Positions 59,885 to 64,000 of a DNA stretch of 64,000 nt are shown here, piece by piece. Position 1 is the stretch's first letter. Each line of letters starts with the position of its first letter. Source of the stretch: Lewinellaceae bacterium (GTDB taxonomy: Bacteria > Bacteroidota > Bacteroidia > Chitinophagales > Saprospiraceae); the NCBI GenBank assembly GCA_020636375.1, contig JACJXZ010000002.1:861452-925451 (forward strand). The letters run 5' to 3'. The position numbers and the translations under genes are program-made. A model generated the notes under the pieces. That model was not told the DNA's origin. It saw nothing but the letters and a program-made list of their open reading frames with translations, and made no database searches.

Positions 59885-60637
59885 TCATTCCATCAACGCC
59901 CCAACCACATACTCCAGCGCCTCGGCTACCCACAGGGCATACATCGCCCCGGAGGGGTGCAGGCCGTCGGAAGCAACCAGCCAGGGCTCTTCCAGCCCGC
60001 GGCGGGAGATGGCCGTGATGTCAAAATAAGCTACGCCGTATTCCTGTGTGATTCCGAGATTGATGGCATTGTACTGGTCGATCTGCGAACTGATCAGGGT
60101 AGGGTTAAAACTGGCTTGCCCAAAGGGCGTATAGGCGTAATCCGGAATGGAGAGGACGATCACGCGCGAGGGGTCGTTGCCGGCAAAGGAGATGGCCCGT
60201 TCCAGCAATTCCCTGAACTCGGCGCGGTAAATGTCGATGGGCCGGTTTTGGTACTGGTTGTTGACGCCGATCAGCAGGGAAACCAGGCTGTAGGGAGGCG
60301 CCAGGGTATCCTCCGCCGAGGCAATGGCCTGCAACAGGCTGCCGGTCGTCCAACCGGTGCGGGCAATGATAGAAGGCGCATCTATATAATATATGGTGTC
60401 GGGAAGTTCGGCTTGCAACTGAGCCGCCAGCTGAACCGGCCAACGCTGGGAAACGCTGACGGACTGGCCGATGGTGTAAGAATCCCCGAGTGCCAGATAC
60501 CGGATGGTGTCCTTCTCAGGAGCCGGCTGCCCGGGTTCCTCATCCTGGCCGGGAGGAGAGATATCCGGAGCGGGTGCCGGCTCCTTGGCACAGGCGGCCA
60601 GGATAACAAGTAAGAAAAGGAATAGCAGTCTGTTCAT
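59885..60637 (-). CDS. SGNH/GDSL hydrolase, lipoprotein
   Basis: 250 residues. The leader MNRLLFLFLLVILAAC ends in a lipobox Cys16, then a Pro/Glu-rich linker. Block I is YLALGDSYTIGQ near 47 with the nucleophilic Ser in GDS; the block III Asn is in LIGVNNQYQ near 122 and the catalytic Asp/His pair is in SDGLHPSG near 228. It is a lipase/esterase, acetylhydrolase or similar enzyme at the cell surface. It is separated from neighbours by about 100 and 180 bases; the upstream gap has a CACATAGGCCACATAGG / CCACACAAGCC imperfect palindrome. Confidence 0.9.
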   Translation of the reverse strand: MNRLLFLFLLVILAACAKEPAPAPDISPPGQDEEPGQPAPEKDTIRYLALGDSYTIGQSVSVSQRWPVQLAAQLQAELPDTIYYIDAPSIIARTGWTTGSLLQAIASAEDTLAPPYSLVSLLIGVNNQYQNRPIDIYRAEFRELLERAISFAGNDPSRVIVLSIPDYAYTPFGQASFNPTLISSQIDQYNAINLGITQEYGVAYFDITAISRRGLEEPWLVASDGLHPSGAMYALWVAEALEYVVGALME

Positions 60638-60814
60638 ATTGATAGCTGGTTTGTGTTCCTGCTCGGACTATAAATTTAATCACATAGGCCACATAGGGGT
60701 TTTCACAGTAGAACACATAGGCGGCGGCCATTATGGCTTGTGTGGTTGATTCACTGCTCCTTCGCTCTACAGTGCCTGTTCTCGGGAACGATCACCAAAC
60801 AACGATGAACTAAG

Positions 60815-61357
60815 CTACTCCCCAAACCCAAACTCCCGGCGCACTTCCCACCGTTTACCGGTGTGTTCCAGCAGGGCCAGCGCCTGCACCTGAACCACCC
60901 GCTCGTAATTCAACCGGGAGAAATAGGCCCAGGCTTCCGGAAACACCTTCCGGTGCAGGTCTTTGAAAGCCACCGTCACGTGGGGGTTGAAATCGCGGCG
61001 GCTTTTGGCCTCCAGCGCCAATTCCTCTGTCAGACAGGTTTCTAAACGGTATTGAAGCGCCTGAAGTTCAGTGGTTCTCTCCACATCTACAAAAATAACC
61101 CGGGGGGCAAAGCAGTTGAAGTTTTGGAGGCCCAGGCGGAAGGGTTGTTCTTTCAAAACGAAGGATTCAAGGGCGGCATCCAACTCTACTGCCCGGGCTT
61201 CCGGCCAACGGAACGGCGGGATCAGCGTGATGTGAGGCGGAGAACGCAGGGCCCGCGAGCTGCGAAAGTGCCGGGCAGCATATTCCTTGAACCGGGTTAT
61301 TTCCTGCTGTATGCCCTCGTCCGGGAGGAGGGCGATGAAAAAGAGGGGGGCGTTCAT
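60815..61357 (-). CDS. 2H-phosphoesterase (LigT / 2'-5' RNA ligase-like)
   Basis: 180 residues. The two catalytic His motifs are PPHITLIPPF near residue 41 and NPHVTVAFKD near 126 (HxT/S-x pattern), spaced as in the 2H superfamily. Members cleave 2',3'-cyclic phosphates or join RNA ends reversibly; the cellular substrate is unknown. It is divergent from lon, with 195 bases between the two start codons, so regulatory sites may be shared. Confidence 0.9.
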   Translation of the reverse strand: MNAPLFFIALLPDEGIQQEITRFKEYAARHFRSSRALRSPPHITLIPPFRWPEARAVELDAALESFVLKEQPFRLGLQNFNCFAPRVIFVDVERTTELQALQYRLETCLTEELALEAKSRRDFNPHVTVAFKDLHRKVFPEAWAYFSRLNYERVVQVQALALLEHTGKRWEVRREFGFGE

Positions 61358-61463
61358 GGTTGAATGGTTTCATGGTTTCATGGGCGGCCACATCCTTTCC
61401 GCCTCCTGCCATTCCGGCACGACTTCAACCTTCCGGGCAGACATGCTGTCACGCTTGAAACAT

Positions 61464-61478
61464 TGGCACTCTGCTTGC
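61464..61478 (+). promoter_or_regulatory. Sigma-54 (RpoN)-type promoter of lon
   Basis: TGGCAC (61464-61469), five bases, TTGC (61475-61478): an exact -24/-12 core. The RNA would begin near 61490, about 60 bases before the ATG at 61553. A CTTGAAA sequence just upstream (61453-61459) is part of no recognised consensus for this phylum. Confidence 0.65.
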
Positions 61479-61552
61479 GTGTTATAATAGTGCTTTTCGG
61501 CGCCGCAATAGCCGAAGCCCTAAAATCAGGACTTTTACTGAAAACGAAAACA

Positions 61553-63988
61553 ATGGCAGAAGAAAAGTTAAAAGAAGCAAAGCTCGACGCCTACAACGAT
61601 GAAGACGCTGTTGAAATAGAATCCGAGCAGAAATACCCGCAGGCCATGGACAATGTCCTGCCTCAAACCCTCACCATCCTTCCGCTGAACCAGCGCCCCA
61701 TCTTTCCCGGAATAGCCCTGCCCATGACCTTTTCGGGCAAGGAACAGGTGCAAGCCCTGAAACAAGCTGTCGAAGAAGAGGAAGGCTACATCGGCCTGGT
61801 GTACACCCAGGAATTCAACACCGAAGATTACACCGAATCCGATTTTTACGATGTGGGCACGATCTTCCAGGTCATCCGGACCAACCTGGTCGCTCCCAAC
61901 ACCATACAGGTCCTGGGCCGGGGCATTACGCGTTTCCACAAAAAGCGGGCGCTGCTGGTCAAGCCGAAGATACGCTGGGAAGTGGAATACTACAACGAGC
62001 CCAGGAAAAAGCCGGATGCCGGCCTCAAGGCGTATATGATGGCCATCAGTTCCGACATCAAGGAGTTGCTCAAGCTCAACCCCTTTTTTCAGGAACAGGT
62101 CAACATGGTAGTTTCCCAGCTCAACTACGAAGCGCCCGGGCTGACCATGGACATCATCAGCAACCTCTTGTCTTCCGACAGCGAGCAGCTCCAGGAATTG
62201 CTGGAGACCTACAACCTGGAAGACCGCGCCAAGCTGCTGCTCCTGATGATCAAGGAAGAATTGCAGATCGCCAAGGTGCAGCAGCGGATCAGCCAGCAGA
62301 TCGACGAGAAAGTCAACAAACAGCAAAAAGAATTCTTCCTGCGCGAGCAACTGAAAGCGATCAAAAAAGAGCTCGGCATGGAAAAGGAAGAAGGGCAGAC
62401 CGAGATCGAAAAGATCGAGAAAAAACTGGCGGAGAAGGAACTGCCGGAAGAAGCCATGAAGGTCGTTGAACAGGAGCTGGACAAACTGCGCGTCCTGAAC
62501 ACCCAGTCTCCGGAATTCAACGTCACCCGCAACTACCTGGAAACGATCGCCGACCTGCCCTGGGGCATTTACTCCGAGGACAACAACGACGTGAAAAAAG
62601 CCCGTTCCATCCTGGATAAGGACCATTACGGCCTGGAGGAAGTCAAGGAGCGCATCCTCGAATTTCTGAGCACCATCATCAAGCGGGGCACAGTCAGCGG
62701 CTCCATCATTTGCCTGGTGGGCCCGCCGGGTGTCGGCAAGACGTCGGTGGGGCGCTCGGTGGCCAATGCCCTGGGGCGGGAATTCTTCCGGTTCTCCCTG
62801 GGCGGCATGCGCGATGAGGCGGAGATCAAAGGCCACCGCCGGACCTACATCGGAGCCTTGCCGGGCAAGCTCATCCAGGCCCTCAAGCGGCTGGGCACGT
62901 CCAACCCGGTTATCATGCTGGACGAGATCGACAAGATCGGCGCCAGTTTCCGCGGCGACCCCGCTTCCGCCCTGCTCGAAGTACTCGACCCCGAACAGAA
63001 CAACGCCTTTCTCGACCATTACCTGGACATTCCCTACGACCTGTCCAAGGTCCTTTTCATCACCACGGCCAACCAGTTGGACACCATTCCCGGCCCGCTG
63101 CTCGACCGCATGGAGGTGATCCGGCTGGCAGGCTACATCACGGATGAGAAGATACAGATCGCCAAACAATACCTGCTGCCCAAACAACTCAAAGAACACG
63201 GGTTTGAACAGGACGAGATCCAGGTCAGCGAGGAGGCACTCCAGGAGATCATCGAGAATTACGCCCGCGAAGCCGGCGTGCGCAACCTGGAAAAAAATAT
63301 CCGCAAGATCATCCGCAAGGCTACCCTGAAGCTGGCGGAAAACGAAGAGGTCAAGTTCCGGGTCGAAAAAGAAGACATCGAAGGGCTGCTCGGCAAGCCC
63401 GTTTTTAATACCGAAAAACTGTACAATAAGCCCCTGCCCGGCGTGACCCTGGGTTTGGCCTACACTTCCCTGGGCGGCGCCACGCTGTACATCGAGGCCA
63501 GCGGCATCCGAAGCAAATCTCCCGGCTTCAAACAGACCGGGCAGCTGGGAGACGTCATGCGGGAATCTTCCGAGATCGCCTACAGCTATGTCCGCTCCCT
63601 GGTGGCAAAGCAGGAACAACCCAACGATTATTTCGACAACCATTCCATCCACCTGCACGTGCCGGCCGGCGCTACCCCGAAAGACGGCCCTTCGGCCGGC
63701 ATCACCATGGCGCTGTCCCTTTATTCCCTGGCTACCGGCCAGGCCGTCCGGAACGATATCGCCATGACCGGAGAGCTGACGCTTACCGGCAAAGTGCTGC
63801 CCATCGGCGGGGTCAAGGAAAAAACCATCGCCGCCCGGCGGGTGAAGATATTCAACCTCATCCTGCCGGCGGACAACCAAAAAGATTTCGAAGAACTTCC
63901 GGACTACCTCCGGGAAGGCATCACCGCCCATTACGCCGACTACTTCGAAGACGTCCTGAAGGTTGCCTTTGATGCCCCTGAAAGTTGA
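61553..63988 (+). CDS. lon: ATP-dependent Lon protease
   Basis: 811 residues from MAEEKLKEAKLDAYNDEDAV at 61553; the long upstream frame to 61364 has no Lon similarity. N-terminal substrate-binding domain (about 35-240, LPLNQRPIFPGIALPM), coiled helices (EKVNKQQKEFFLREQLKAIK), AAA+ module with Walker A GPPGVGKT at 390-397, and Walker B IMLDEIDKIG. The peptidase domain carries catalytic Ser714 in DGPSAG and Lys757 in KEKTIAA. It degrades misfolded and regulatory proteins in the cytosol. An acidic N-terminal extension of about 30 residues precedes the usual start of the family. A sigma-54-like promoter lies upstream, which is unusual for lon. Confidence 0.96.
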   Translation: MAEEKLKEAKLDAYNDEDAVEIESEQKYPQAMDNVLPQTLTILPLNQRPIFPGIALPMTFSGKEQVQALKQAVEEEEGYIGLVYTQEFNTEDYTESDFYDVGTIFQVIRTNLVAPNTIQVLGRGITRFHKKRALLVKPKIRWEVEYYNEPRKKPDAGLKAYMMAISSDIKELLKLNPFFQEQVNMVVSQLNYEAPGLTMDIISNLLSSDSEQLQELLETYNLEDRAKLLLLMIKEELQIAKVQQRISQQIDEKVNKQQKEFFLREQLKAIKKELGMEKEEGQTEIEKIEKKLAEKELPEEAMKVVEQELDKLRVLNTQSPEFNVTRNYLETIADLPWGIYSEDNNDVKKARSILDKDHYGLEEVKERILEFLSTIIKRGTVSGSIICLVGPPGVGKTSVGRSVANALGREFFRFSLGGMRDEAEIKGHRRTYIGALPGKLIQALKRLGTSNPVIMLDEIDKIGASFRGDPASALLEVLDPEQNNAFLDHYLDIPYDLSKVLFITTANQLDTIPGPLLDRMEVIRLAGYITDEKIQIAKQYLLPKQLKEHGFEQDEIQVSEEALQEIIENYAREAGVRNLEKNIRKIIRKATLKLAENEEVKFRVEKEDIEGLLGKPVFNTEKLYNKPLPGVTLGLAYTSLGGATLYIEASGIRSKSPGFKQTGQLGDVMRESSEIAYSYVRSLVAKQEQPNDYFDNHSIHLHVPAGATPKDGPSAGITMALSLYSLATGQAVRNDIAMTGELTLTGKVLPIGGVKEKTIAARRVKIFNLILPADNQKDFEELPDYLREGITAHYADYFEDVLKVAFDAPES

Positions 63989-64000
63989 AACCATGCGTTG

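Noticed and set aside
61568..63994. An 808-codon minus-strand frame opposite lon
   Set aside because: It exists only because lon has strongly biased codon use; Lon motifs on the plus strand are unambiguous.

Overview
The window looks like chromosomal DNA from a high-GC member of the phylum Bacteroidota, most likely of the Saprospiria/Lewinella type; this assignment is an inference. The evidence is: a giant PKD-repeat surface protein (1-5135) and a protein ending in a type B (gliding motility-associated) type IX secretion C-terminal domain (39942-42740); a hybrid two-component 'propeller' regulator with kinase, receiver and AraC domains in one chain (52549-56781); Bacteroidota-type promoters (TTG, about 21 bases, TAnnTTTG); few Shine-Dalgarno sequences; and many lipoprotein signals.

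Layout. 1-5135: 5' part of a giant secreted PKD protein, leftward. 5351-6781: AAA/DUF234 ATPase. 7058-7825: creatininase-family amidohydrolase. 7885-10608: a decaying block holding a frameshifted DUF1080 hydrolase, a frameshifted Gfo/Idh/MocA oxidoreductase and a clipped methyltransferase. 10800-11893: coupled pair of unknown genes. 12203-14631: GMC oxidoreductase plus gluconate dehydrogenase subunit 3-like partner. 14763-15430: broken adenylate cyclase. 15665-17803: acyl-CoA dehydrogenase-like flavoprotein and an aquaglyceroporin. 18159-21625: deoC and a double-domain aldehyde dehydrogenase, a deoxyribose-phosphate breakdown pair. 21878-23701: an AT-rich Schlafen/AlbA_2-ATPase protein ending in an RNA recognition motif. 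23850-28973: patatin, NmrA-like, BioD-like/DRTGG and acyl-CoA ligase genes. 29230-29376: a 48-residue basic Cys-rich peptide. 29599-33255: YpdA-like reductase and two receiver-domain genes. 33478-34455: polyprenyl diphosphate synthase. 35259-47286: acetyltransferase, acylphosphatase, FAD/BBE oxidase, YtcJ-like amidohydrolase, T9SS cargo, serine hydrolase, M13 peptidase. 47929-52026: ArsR and LytTR regulators, a predicted outer-membrane protein, a serine hydrolase and a membrane-embedded PD-(D/E)XK-like protein. 52549-56781: hybrid regulator. 57410-57483: tRNA-Ala(GGC). 57683-61357: GT39-like transferase, conserved unknown, SGNH hydrolase, LigT-like phosphoesterase. 61553-63988: Lon protease behind a sigma-54-like promoter.

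The most striking layer lies between the genes. Two families of short non-autonomous transposons (MITEs) can be defined from this window alone. One is an exactly 102-bp element with about 23-bp terminal inverted repeats (26046, 35753, 44694, 56993). The other has GTAACTATTTAG termini (42996, 48260, 56832). Both are flanked by 8-bp target duplications. Further long imperfect palindromes occur at 15431, 25042, 30602/37885, 44991 and 52389, and a short palindrome recurs at 6968 and 39828. One MITE has landed inside another repeat, one palindrome ends the cyclase pseudogene, and a GC-rich repeat-like block is translated in frame inside the ATP lid of the hybrid kinase. No CRISPR array, rRNA, prophage or full-length transposase gene was seen. 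The best candidate for an undescribed system among the proteins is the Schlafen-ATPase-RRM fusion at 21878-23701.
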